From Ahrensia sp. (lineage in GTDB: Bacteria > Pseudomonadota > Alphaproteobacteria > Rhizobiales > Rhizobiaceae): DNA of 64,000 nucleotides. A program made the position numbers and the translations under genes. The stretch is taken from assembly GCA_028817895.1 (NCBI GenBank), contig JAPPOQ010000018.1:1-64000 (forward strand), read 5' to 3'. A model generated the notes under the pieces. It was not told the origin of the DNA. It did not search any database and saw only the letters and a list, made by a program, of their open reading frames with translations. Shown in pieces: positions 28,523 through 36,782 of this stretch (its first letter is position 1; each line of letters starts with the position of its first letter).

Positions 28523-28612
28523 ATGGAAGAGATATTTCAGGTCATATTTCTTGTGTCCGTATTGATTGCAGCGCTGTCCTGGTCCCTACAACGATGGGTA
28601 AACAGACACTGA
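28523..28612 (+). CDS. tiny one-helix membrane peptide, unrecognised (29 aa)
   Basis: An ATG at 28523, with GGAG (28512-28515) at an ideal 7-nt spacing and only 2 nt after the preceding stop, opens a 29-residue frame. The peptide has two acidic N-terminal residues, a hydrophobic stretch of about 18 residues, then a basic tail with Arg, Arg and His, the charge pattern of a bona fide N-out or N-in single-pass membrane peptide. It is too short for standard gene callers. Function is unknown. Confidence 0.5.
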   Translation: MEEIFQVIFLVSVLIAALSWSLQRWVNRH

Positions 28613-28750
28613 GGCTGACGCTGGAATCTGAGGGTAGGTGTTCCAAGGCTGCATATTGGGATCCAAGGCTCCGACTGAATCGGCTTCGCCCTGGGACTGA
28701 TCGAAAACACCGAGGCAAGATTGATCTTGCGGGGAGATGGGTGCTGAGAA
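28613..28750 (+). other. intergenic gap before the second dioxygenase
   Basis: This 138-bp gap has no recognised gene. It contains an 8-bp direct repeat, CCAAGGCT, about 22 bp apart near 28645-28675 and a GGGGAG site about 15 nt before the next start. It could hold a promoter, but none is clear. Confidence 0.35.
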
Positions 28751-29653
28751 ATGTCGGAAGTAGTCTCACAAGACCAGATCGCTTTCTATCGTGAAAACGG
28801 CTATTTGGTTTTGCCTGGGCATCTGCCGAAAGATGTCATTGCTAAGGCTTGCGATGAGATTGAACGGCTTTCCGCCCACGCAACAAACATCGATGTCAGC
28901 GATGATCTAATCGATCTGGAAGACAGCCACAGCCGCAACGATCCGCGCATTCGCCGCATCAAGCGGCCTGATCTGCAATCCACCTTCTTCAACGAACTTA
29001 TGCGCAGCGATCTCATCCTGGGGCCGGCCCGTGATCTCATCGGTCCCAACATCCGCATGCACACAACCAAACTGAACATGAAAAAGGCGCGATATGGAGC
29101 GCCCGTTCAATGGCATCAGGACGTCGCCTTCTATCCCCACACCAATGATGATGTGTTGGCGATCGGTGTGGTGTTTGACGATGTCGAGTTAGAAAACGGA
29201 CCGCTTCAGGTCTTTGCCGGTTCTCACAAGGGGCCCGTACTGAACCATCACCATGAGGGCGTTTTTTCCGGTTCTGTTGATCTGGCAGAAGCGGGGCTGG
29301 ACACCAAAGACGCTGTGTCCCTAACCGGCCCGGCGGGCACTATCAGCATTCATCACGGCCGCATTTTGCACGGTTCCGCGCTGAACACCTCCCCACGCGA
29401 CCGGCAAATCTTGTTCTACGAGATGATGGCGGCAGACGCTTTCCCCATTTGCGGAGCGATGACCCCCTTCACAACGATCGAAGACTATAACTCCCGCATG
29501 CTGTGTGGAGAGCCGACAAACGAGCCGCGCATCGAGAACATTCCCATCCGCATTCCCCAGCCGCAGCCGCGGAAAACCGGCTCGATTTATGAGATTCAGT
29601 CTCAGGGAAAGGGTGGCTTGGAAACCTTCGAACAGGCTCATGCGAATGGCTGA
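28751..29653 (+). CDS. phytanoyl-CoA dioxygenase family protein (second)
   Basis: This 300-residue protein is a second Fe(II)/2-oxoglutarate dioxygenase of the PhyH family. The ligands are His122 and Asp124 (WHQDVAF) and a distal His207 (GRILHGSA) with a nearby Arg in SPRDRQ. It is only distantly similar to the first PhyH protein in the cluster, with a different iron-loop context and C-terminus, so it is not a recent duplicate. An oxidation step on the imported compound is likely, substrate unknown. The ATG at 28751 has a modest ribosome-binding site. Confidence 0.87.
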   Translation: MSEVVSQDQIAFYRENGYLVLPGHLPKDVIAKACDEIERLSAHATNIDVSDDLIDLEDSHSRNDPRIRRIKRPDLQSTFFNELMRSDLILGPARDLIGPNIRMHTTKLNMKKARYGAPVQWHQDVAFYPHTNDDVLAIGVVFDDVELENGPLQVFAGSHKGPVLNHHHEGVFSGSVDLAEAGLDTKDAVSLTGPAGTISIHHGRILHGSALNTSPRDRQILFYEMMAADAFPICGAMTPFTTIEDYNSRMLCGEPTNEPRIENIPIRIPQPQPRKTGSIYEIQSQGKGGLETFEQAHANG

Positions 29654-29782
29654 GCGTGGCATTGCCTTGATGGATCGCCTCAGTCGCAAGCACAACAATT
29701 CCAAGGGGGCATCGAAACCTCCTCAACGCCCCTTGGCTTTGCGGCAAGACACATCCCTGCCACCTCCTACGCGGCTGCCGAC

Positions 29783-30709
29783 ATGACGGGATTGGTTGCC
29801 CAAGCCAGATCTGACAAGGCTTTGACCGGGATCGCGCTGATGCTGTCGGCCTATTTCGCGTTCTCCTTTATCGACACGGGCGCGAAATGGCTGGGAACAC
29901 TCGGCATCCCAGCGATGCAACTGGCATTCATGCGCTATTTTGGTCACGTCTTCATCTCGACGGCCTTGGTGGCGCGGTCCGGCTTCACGCGAGACAATTT
30001 CAGTGCGGAACAGCTTCCGTTAGTGATTCTGCGCGGCGCATTGCTTGCGGGGTCCACCGTGCTGAACTTTGTTGCGATCCAGTATTTGCCCCTCACATTG
30101 ACTTCGACCATTCTGTTCGCCGCGCCGATCATGATATGCGCGCTCTCTTGGCCATTGTTGGGAGAACGCGTTGGCATGTGGCGCTGGTCCGCGATCATGG
30201 CCGGTTTCTGCGGAATTCTGGTAACCATTCGCCCATTTGACGAGAGCTTTCATTGGGCCGTTTTCATGTCGTTGAGCGGCGCCTTTTGTTTCGCGATGTA
30301 TTCGATTCTGACACGACGTCTCGCGGGTATCGTGGCGACCGATACGCTTCAATTCTATTCAGGCCTGGTTGGCGCCGCCACGCTCCTGCCCTTTGCTCTT
30401 TGGGTCTGGAAGAACCCTGCAACCCCCTTCGAGTGGACCGTGATGGTCGCAATCGGTGTGTTTGGATGGTTGGGGCACCAATTGCTGACCACCGCTCACC
30501 GTTTCGCTTCTGCCAGCACGCTGACCCCTTTCGCTTATTCCTTCATTGTCTATCTAACGATCTGGAGCATCGTTGTGTTTGACCACGCTCCAGATGCGTT
30601 CACGATCAGCGGAGCCGCCATCATCGTCGCTGCTGGACTGGTCATTTGGTTCAGAGAGCGGCACCAAGCGACTGAGCGGGTCTCAGAACGCACCTATTCC
30701 AAGAGTTGA
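29783..30709 (+). CDS. EamA/DMT family transporter
   Basis: This 308-residue inner membrane protein has ten hydrophobic segments formed by two EamA repeats (about 15-150 and 160-295), normal for the drug/metabolite transporter superfamily. Members export metabolites such as amino acids, or sometimes import. It follows the second dioxygenase by about 130 bp in the same direction. The chosen ATG lacks a clear Shine-Dalgarno. It could export an intermediate of the upstream pathway, but that is inference. Confidence 0.87.
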   Translation: MTGLVAQARSDKALTGIALMLSAYFAFSFIDTGAKWLGTLGIPAMQLAFMRYFGHVFISTALVARSGFTRDNFSAEQLPLVILRGALLAGSTVLNFVAIQYLPLTLTSTILFAAPIMICALSWPLLGERVGMWRWSAIMAGFCGILVTIRPFDESFHWAVFMSLSGAFCFAMYSILTRRLAGIVATDTLQFYSGLVGAATLLPFALWVWKNPATPFEWTVMVAIGVFGWLGHQLLTTAHRFASASTLTPFAYSFIVYLTIWSIVVFDHAPDAFTISGAAIIVAAGLVIWFRERHQATERVSERTYSKS

Positions 30710-30765
30710 AAAGTCTTCCCGCGCATGGTCAAGAGAGGTCGGGAGCGTTTGGAGGACAGCCGGTC

Positions 30766-31539
30766 ATGAGTGATGATGTTTTGCGATTTGAAACCGATGG
30801 GAGCGTTGCAACGCTCACGCTGAACCGTCCAAAACAGTTCAACGCTCTGGATGCAGACCTGCGCCGAGCGCTGCGCGAGACAACGCAACGGGTCGAGGAC
30901 GATCCGGCGATCCGCGTCGCAATCATAAAGGGCGAAGGTCGCGGCTTTTGCGCTGGTGCGGATTTGTCAGCCGGGCTGGAGAAACCGGTCAGTGAGCACA
31001 TTGAGCGCGAATACAAGCCGTCGCTGGAGACTATCGCAGACGGCAACACCATCTGGATTGCACAGGTCCACGGCGTCGCGGCGGGCATTGGTGCCGCCTA
31101 CGCCATGAATTGCGACCTCGTGACCATGGCCGATGACGCGACGGTCTATATGGCCTTCGCGGCGATCGCGCTCATTCCCGATGGCGGCAATACTCAATTG
31201 CTGCTCAGCCATATGGGCTACCATCGCGCGCTTCAGGCCATCCTTGAGGGCCGCAAGATACCGGCCGATGAGTGCCTGCAATACGGCATCGCCAACAAGG
31301 TTTTCACGCCGGAGGAACTCAACGCCAGCACACTCGAATGGGCCAAATCGATTGCAGATGGCGCACCGCTTTCAATGGGCGCAGCCAAGCGGCTTCTGCG
31401 CAAGGTCGGCCGGCTTAATTACGGGGCGGCGATATCAGCGGAAGGTCTGGAGCAGAACACGCTGACAGAGTCCGAAGACTTCACCACAGGGGTGAACGCG
31501 TTCTTCACCAAGGAGAAGCCGAATTTTCAGGGAAAATAA
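30766..31539 (+). CDS. enoyl-CoA hydratase/isomerase family protein
   Basis: This 257-residue crotonase-fold protein has the oxyanion-hole segments GRGFCAGADLSA (about residues 60-72) and HGVAAGIGAAYAMNCDLV (about 105-122), plus the IPDGGNTQLLLSHMGY region that carries the Asp/Glu position. Length is normal for ECH/PaaG/PaaB-type proteins. The FIPDGG-type sequence, where one catalytic Glu is replaced by Asp/Gly, resembles PaaG-like isomerases, so hydration is not certain. ATG at 30766 has GGAGG 10 nt upstream; a longer frame from 30706 would overlap the transporter gene. It is convergent with the CoA-transferase. Confidence 0.88.
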   Translation: MSDDVLRFETDGSVATLTLNRPKQFNALDADLRRALRETTQRVEDDPAIRVAIIKGEGRGFCAGADLSAGLEKPVSEHIEREYKPSLETIADGNTIWIAQVHGVAAGIGAAYAMNCDLVTMADDATVYMAFAAIALIPDGGNTQLLLSHMGYHRALQAILEGRKIPADECLQYGIANKVFTPEELNASTLEWAKSIADGAPLSMGAAKRLLRKVGRLNYGAAISAEGLEQNTLTESEDFTTGVNAFFTKEKPNFQGK

Positions 31540-31554
31540 GCGATTGGCCCGGTA

Positions 31555-33486
31555 TCAGCTTCTTTCGCGTACATAATCTGCCGCCTCCTGTCGCGTTTCG
31601 AAGATGTGCGGTGAGATGGAGCGGTTCTTCAAATCCTGCCCCAGCTTCTGGCGCAAGAATGCGCTGGTGGTGTAGCGGGTGGCAGTGCGGTAAAACTCGT
31701 TCTCGGTTGTTGACAGGAAGTCGGCGAATTTGCTCGCCATACGCGGGGCAATCGATATGCCATCATAGTTCGAGATCAGATCAATCTTGCGGCCAAGGCC
31801 CTGAAGATAAAGGCGGAATGGCACGGCGAAGTCCTGAAGATCATCATCGTTCTCGATTTCCAACCCACTGAGATTGACGAACAGGATGTTGCGGTCTTCG
31901 TCGTAAAATAGCCGTTCCTCAATCTCCATGTTCAGCATGTGGCTGCGAAGGCGCATGGGCGCGGGCCGAAAGATAGCATCATCCATCAGCTTGGGGTCAC
32001 GCACGATCGGCGCAAACGCCATCTGGTCCAGAATGTCTTTTTGCAGGTCGATCCCCGGTGCAATCTCGACCAGTTCCAGACCGTCCTCTGTACGGGCAAA
32101 CACGGCACGTTCGGTGATGTAAAGCACGCCCTTGCCCTGTTCAGCAGCATATTGGCCGTTAAACGTAATCTGCTCGACGGCCTCAATGAACTTTCGGTTG
32201 CGGCCTTCCTGAACAATCGAAAGCTGCCCATCTTCGATGGCAACCTGCAATCCGCCGGCCGTGAAGGTCCCGACAAACAGAACCTTGCGAGCATTTTGCG
32301 AGATGTTGATGAACCCGCCAGCTCCAGCAAAACGGTCCTTGAATTTGGACACATTTACATTACCGCTTGCGTCGGTTTCCGCCATTCCGAGGCAGGCGAG
32401 ATCCAGCCCGCCACCATCGTAAAAATCGAACATGTGATTGGTCTGGATGATGGCATCGGCATTGATCGCCGCGCCAAAATCGAGACCCGATTGCGGAACG
32501 CCTCCAAACACACCTGCCTCTGTCGTCAGCGTCACATGATCGAGAATCTCTTCCTCATTGGCGACGGCTCCAACACCTTCGGGCATGCCGATACCGAGAT
32601 TGACGATGCCGTTGACGGGCAACTCGGTCGCCGCCCTGCGCGCGATGATCTTGCGTTCGTCGAGCGGCATGGGCGCCAGCGAGTCCACAACCCCCTTCAT
32701 GCGGCCTGTAAAGGCATGCTCATATTGCGTCTGGAACGTCTGGGCATGCGCTTCCCGCGGCGCCAGAACAACGCAATCGACAAGATTACTGGGCACCACG
32801 ACTTCCCGTGGATTGAGCGAATTGGCCTGAGCGAGCCGCTCTACTTGTGCGATAACAAGACCACCGGAGTTCTTTGCTGCCATCGCGATGGGCAGCATGT
32901 CCAGCGTCAGTGCTTCGCGCTCCATGGTGATGTTGCCCAGCCGGTCCGCCGTAGTACCACGTATCAGGGCGACGTCGATTGGTATCGACTTGTAAAAGAG
33001 CCACTCCTCGCCTCGCAGCTCGTGCAGTTCGACAAGTTGGTCCACGCAAGTCTCGCTGATCGCCCCGCCCTGCTGGCGAGGGTCGACAAAGGTCCTCAGC
33101 CCCACTTTTGAAAACATGCCCGGGCGGCCGGAAGCAATGTCACGATAAAGCTGGGAGATGCAGCCGAGCGGCAAATTGTAGGCTTCGATCTCGTTGCGCA
33201 CGCCCATGGCGCCCAATTTGGGCACAAGCGACCAATGCCCACCAATGGCGCGTTTCACCAGCCCGTCATGCGCCAGTCGGTTGAGACCGCGGTCCTTGCC
33301 ATCGCCTGGAGCCGCAGCGAAAAGAAGCGTGATACCGCGGGGTACGGCGTGGTCCTTGAACCGTTCTTCGAGACCACATAGCAAGTGTTCAGGCGTTCCA
33401 ATGCCCACAAAGCCGGAAACACAAACGGTGTCGCCATCATCAATTGTGGCGACGGCCTCCTCCAGCCGCACAACCTTGTCGACCAT
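31555..33486 (-). CDS. acyl-CoA:acetate/3-ketoacid CoA-transferase with extra C-terminal domain
   Basis: This 643-residue single-chain family I CoA-transferase has an alpha-like half (about 1-270) and a beta-like half (about 280-515). The catalytic glutamate sits in TLTTEAGVFGGVPQSG near residue 340, as in E. coli YdiF. YdiF-type enzymes are about 530 residues; here an additional C-terminal domain of about 110 residues follows, with a beta-alpha pattern like SpoIIAA/STAS-type domains. The enzyme moves CoA between short-chain acids and could supply or recycle acyl-CoA for polyhydroxyalkanoate synthesis next door. ATG at 33486 has a strong GGGGAGGAG site. Confidence 0.88.
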   Translation of the reverse strand: MVDKVVRLEEAVATIDDGDTVCVSGFVGIGTPEHLLCGLEERFKDHAVPRGITLLFAAAPGDGKDRGLNRLAHDGLVKRAIGGHWSLVPKLGAMGVRNEIEAYNLPLGCISQLYRDIASGRPGMFSKVGLRTFVDPRQQGGAISETCVDQLVELHELRGEEWLFYKSIPIDVALIRGTTADRLGNITMEREALTLDMLPIAMAAKNSGGLVIAQVERLAQANSLNPREVVVPSNLVDCVVLAPREAHAQTFQTQYEHAFTGRMKGVVDSLAPMPLDERKIIARRAATELPVNGIVNLGIGMPEGVGAVANEEEILDHVTLTTEAGVFGGVPQSGLDFGAAINADAIIQTNHMFDFYDGGGLDLACLGMAETDASGNVNVSKFKDRFAGAGGFINISQNARKVLFVGTFTAGGLQVAIEDGQLSIVQEGRNRKFIEAVEQITFNGQYAAEQGKGVLYITERAVFARTEDGLELVEIAPGIDLQKDILDQMAFAPIVRDPKLMDDAIFRPAPMRLRSHMLNMEIEERLFYDEDRNILFVNLSGLEIENDDDLQDFAVPFRLYLQGLGRKIDLISNYDGISIAPRMASKFADFLSTTENEFYRTATRYTTSAFLRQKLGQDLKNRSISPHIFETRQEAADYVRERS

Positions 33487-33513
33487 GTCTCCTCCCCGAT
33501 CGGCTGAAGCCGC

Positions 33514-34746
33514 CTATGCCTTCGTCTTTGTTTTCGCTCTTGTTTTGGTCTTTTTTGTAGCCGACCGCGAAGACGTTTCGGTCGGCTGTCCTTTCGCCCC
33601 GGCCGCGGTCAGTTTTCGCTCCATCCACTCCACAAGACCGCCGGCGACCACACCCTGCGCCTTGCCACTCACAAACACGCCAACGTGACCACCCGGGAAG
33701 CCGATCTCCTCATATTGATCGTCAGACAGAAAATCGCCGAGCGGACGGGTGCAACTGGCCGGCACGATATGGTCCTGCTTCGCATAAATGTTGAGCACCG
33801 GGCAGGCGATATTGGATAGGTCGACAGCTTTGCCCGCGATCTTGAACTTGCCTTTGACCAGATGGTTCTCGCGATAAAGATCGTTCAGCCATTCTCTGGC
33901 GGCGGCACCGGGATGGTCCGGGCGATCTGCGATCCACTTTTCCATGCGTAGGAAGTTCAAAATGGCCGCCTCATTGCCGTCCATCCTGGCAAGTCCAAGA
34001 TTGTACTTGGTCATGGACGTCACAGGCGTCAGCGAAGAAAATACGGCCCCGGTGAGTGCGCCCGGCAACATGCCATACGTCCCGATCAGCAGATCGATGT
34101 CATCTTCCGTCAAATTTGAGATCCAGCTGTTGAGGAAGCCTTCACCAGGCCAGAAATTGTCAGGGTCGCCCTTGAAGTCGATCGGCGTGATCGCCAGCGC
34201 CAATCCCGCAAAAAGCTGCGGTTGCGCCGCCGCAAGCGCAGCCGAAAAGGTTCCACCCTCACAAATGCCGAACATCGTGATCGGTTTACCGTCGTTCCGC
34301 GACGCAAGATACTCGACGCAGGACCGCAGATAGTCATCAATAATGTCATCAAGCGTAATGAACTGGTCCGCGCGCGTTGGCGTTCCCCAATCGACCACAT
34401 AGACATCCACACCGGCGCTTAACAAATTTCGCACCAGTGACCGGTCTTCCTGCAAATCGATCATGGTCTGACGACCGAACAAGCCATAGCTGATCAAGAC
34501 CGGAGGAACATCCGTACGCACCTCCGTCAGCGGTTGGTAGCGCGACACGGTCACCTTATCGATGCGAAAAACCTCGTCACTCGGCGTTTCCGCGATTGCG
34601 ACTTCCAGATCAGTGGCAGAAGCCAGAAATTCGCTGCTGCGGACGGCCTTGGCACCACTTTCAACCAGCGATTGCACGCTCGCAGCCCAAGCCTGCATGG
34701 CTTCGTTGAGCAGTTTCTCGGGGTCGGTCTGCGACGCCGCCACCAC
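33514..34746 (-). CDS. phaC: class III poly(3-hydroxyalkanoate) synthase subunit PhaC
   Basis: This 410-residue alpha/beta-hydrolase-fold polymerase has the lipase-like box GICEGG with the catalytic Cys162, a catalytic Asp in KQDHIVP and His in GGHVGVF. Size (class I is about 580 or more residues) and the adjacent phaE gene identify class III. It joins 3-hydroxyacyl-CoA units into polyester granules in the cytoplasm. The C-terminal tail is strikingly rich in Lys, Thr and Ala (last 20 residues), possibly for granule or DNA contact. Three GTG codons open the gene; GGAGG is best spaced for the second (34743). PhaE ends 6 nt upstream. Confidence 0.93.
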   Translation of the reverse strand: MVAASQTDPEKLLNEAMQAWAASVQSLVESGAKAVRSSEFLASATDLEVAIAETPSDEVFRIDKVTVSRYQPLTEVRTDVPPVLISYGLFGRQTMIDLQEDRSLVRNLLSAGVDVYVVDWGTPTRADQFITLDDIIDDYLRSCVEYLASRNDGKPITMFGICEGGTFSAALAAAQPQLFAGLALAITPIDFKGDPDNFWPGEGFLNSWISNLTEDDIDLLIGTYGMLPGALTGAVFSSLTPVTSMTKYNLGLARMDGNEAAILNFLRMEKWIADRPDHPGAAAREWLNDLYRENHLVKGKFKIAGKAVDLSNIACPVLNIYAKQDHIVPASCTRPLGDFLSDDQYEEIGFPGGHVGVFVSGKAQGVVAGGLVEWMERKLTAAGAKGQPTETSSRSATKKTKTRAKTKTKA

Positions 34747-34752
34747 CGCCTC

Positions 34753-35568
34753 CTACTGCGCTGCCAGTTGACGTTTGAGCTGGCGAACCTCACGACGCAA
34801 CTCCTGAACGATCTTGGCAAGATCATCGACTTCCGTGCGCGTCGGCATTTGGTAGGCTTCGCTCCATTGCTCGGCCAGATCGCGTTGCCGGGCTTTGATC
34901 TCATTGCCCGCGCGCAACATGCGCCGCTGAGCATCCAAAAATTCAGGAGAACGCTGGATATCAAGCAGTTGCTCATTGGCCGCAGCAAGCCATGCATCCA
35001 GCGCCTCACCCGGATCAGGTGCCTTCAAATCCTCCAGCGTGAAGCTCTTGCTGTATTCCTCGTAAGCCTTGCTCCAGGCCTTCTGCATGGTCTTAGCGAA
35101 ATCCGCAGTTGCCTGCTGATAGTCCAACACCTCCCGCCACGCACCAGCAGCGTCCACTTGCGGCATAGCGAGATCGGCAAAACGTGGGCCGTTGGCAATG
35201 CTCATAAGGATATCGCGCAGTTGATCGGGCGCGAACTGCGTCCAATTCGACGCATCAAGCATCGAGAACACATCGTCGCGGCCCATATTGAACATGTTTG
35301 TCCGGTTTGGCTGCCCCATCATGGCGGAAGGGTCCCAACCCGGTGCCCAGGACTTGATGAAATCCTGCCACGCCTTCACTCCGCCGCTCATGGTCGACAT
35401 ATCAGCCATGTTGCCGGCCATCGAGCCAGCCATGTCGGCGCCTTGCCCCGTCTGCGATAGCGCCTTTGTGAAGCTGTCTGCGACTTCCTTTTGCGCTTTG
35501 AAGAATGCAGCCTGGCTTTCTTGCCAGATATTCATCATGGCATCGAGGCCGTCATCCCGGGTTGCCAT
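34753..35568 (-). CDS. phaE: class III polyhydroxyalkanoate synthase subunit PhaE
   Basis: This 271-residue protein shows a PhaE-like pattern: Trp-rich N-terminal segment, a central region with SPEFLDAQRRMLRAGNEIKARQ, then MPTRTEVDDLAKIVQELRREVRQLKRQ, a predicted coiled coil at the C-terminus. PhaE activates and stabilises PhaC in class III enzymes. The ATG at 35568 has AGGAA 6 nt upstream. A methionine-rich stretch around residues 45-70 is unusual. The operon order is ALS-like gene, Fe-alcohol dehydrogenase, phaE, phaC. Confidence 0.9.
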   Translation of the reverse strand: MATRDDGLDAMMNIWQESQAAFFKAQKEVADSFTKALSQTGQGADMAGSMAGNMADMSTMSGGVKAWQDFIKSWAPGWDPSAMMGQPNRTNMFNMGRDDVFSMLDASNWTQFAPDQLRDILMSIANGPRFADLAMPQVDAAGAWREVLDYQQATADFAKTMQKAWSKAYEEYSKSFTLEDLKAPDPGEALDAWLAAANEQLLDIQRSPEFLDAQRRMLRAGNEIKARQRDLAEQWSEAYQMPTRTEVDDLAKIVQELRREVRQLKRQLAAQ

Positions 35569-35569
35569 A

Positions 35570-36733
35570 TCAGGTTCCTTCCAAGGCGCGCGTGTAGATG
35601 TCGAGTGCGGCTTCATACGTCATCTCGCGCGGATTGTTCACCAAAAGGCGCGTCTGCTTCATGGCATCTTCAGCCAGCATGGGCAGATGGTTGTGATTGA
35701 CGCCGACTTCGGACAGCTTTGATTCCATCCCGAGTTCCGGCCCAAGCTTCATGAACCCCTCGACCATTCCATCAACCGCTGCCGCGTCACTCTTGCCCGC
35801 CAGTTCCGGGAAAATGATCGGCGCGATCTGGGCATAGAGCGTTTGCGCTTCAGGCTTGTTGAAGTCGAGCACATAGGGCAGCACCAACGCGTTGGAGAGG
35901 CCATGCGGCACGTGAAAATGTCCGCCCAGCGGATAGGCCAGCGCATGCACCGCGGCCACCGGAGCGTTGGCGAATGCCATGCCGGCCAGCATGGAGCCAA
36001 GCAACATGTTGGAGCGCGCATCCTTGTTCTTGCCGTCCGTGCAGGCAATGCGGATGTTGGCGCCCAGCAGTTCCAGCGCCTGGCGGGCAAGTGTGTCCGA
36101 GACGATGTTTTTCTTGTGCGCCGATGTGTAGGCTTCGATGGCATGAACCATGGCGTCAATACCCGTCGCCGCCGTCACATTGGGCGGCAGACCAAGGGTG
36201 AGCTCGGCATCCAGAATGGCCCAATCCGGGAGCAGCTGGTGCGATACAACGCCTTTCTTTTCGTTGGTGCCCGTGGTCACGATGGAGATCGGCGTCACTT
36301 CTGATCCCGTACCGGCGGTGGTCGGCGCCAAGACCAGAGGAAGGCGCCAACCTTTAACTAGACCAACGCCATACATTTCACCGATCGGCTGGTCGGAGGC
36401 AACTAGAACCGCGATCAATTTGGCAGTGTCGAGTGACGAGCCGCCCCCAACGGATACGACTCCATCGACACCTTCTGCCTTGGCCTTTGCCACAGCGTCC
36501 AGCACCATGCTTTCAGGCGGATCGGGAACTACTTGGTCGATGACATGCACACCCAGATTGGCTGCCTTGAAACCGTCAAGCGCGGCTTGGGCAAGACCGA
36601 GTTCCAAGATTATCTTGTCGGTCACGAAGGCTACTTTGGTGCATCCCATGTCGGCCATGATCTGCCCCATCTTGGCAGTTGAGCCGACTTCGGCCAGCAC
36701 CGACTTCGTCGTCTGGAAGGTAAATTCATGCAT
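35570..36733 (-). CDS. iron-containing alcohol dehydrogenase
   Basis: This 387-residue enzyme is of the Fe-ADH (group III) family. The NAD(P)-binding GGGSSLDTAK motif is at about residues 98-107, GTGSEVTP near 140, and the metal-binding region near 190-280 contains an AMVHAIEAYTS helix and VPHGLSNAL. Such enzymes reduce aldehydes or oxidise alcohols such as butanol, lactaldehyde or 4-hydroxybutyrate; the last two would link to polyhydroxyalkanoate monomers (inference). Start at 36733 with AAGGA 8-9 nt upstream. It ends one base before phaE. Confidence 0.9.
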   Translation of the reverse strand: MHEFTFQTTKSVLAEVGSTAKMGQIMADMGCTKVAFVTDKIILELGLAQAALDGFKAANLGVHVIDQVVPDPPESMVLDAVAKAKAEGVDGVVSVGGGSSLDTAKLIAVLVASDQPIGEMYGVGLVKGWRLPLVLAPTTAGTGSEVTPISIVTTGTNEKKGVVSHQLLPDWAILDAELTLGLPPNVTAATGIDAMVHAIEAYTSAHKKNIVSDTLARQALELLGANIRIACTDGKNKDARSNMLLGSMLAGMAFANAPVAAVHALAYPLGGHFHVPHGLSNALVLPYVLDFNKPEAQTLYAQIAPIIFPELAGKSDAAAVDGMVEGFMKLGPELGMESKLSEVGVNHNHLPMLAEDAMKQTRLLVNNPREMTYEAALDIYTRALEGT

Positions 36734-36782
36734 CTTTGCTATCCTTGTAAGAAGCGAGTTCGGGAAGCCCAACACAAAGGCA

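Noticed and set aside
28474-28794. 106-codon frame over the tiny membrane peptides and gap
   Set aside because: It is out of frame with both the better-initiated small frames and the second dioxygenase, and has no ribosome-binding site.
31939-33111. 390-codon plus-strand frame opposite the CoA-transferase
   Set aside because: Antisense shadow of a clearly identified gene; no domain signal.
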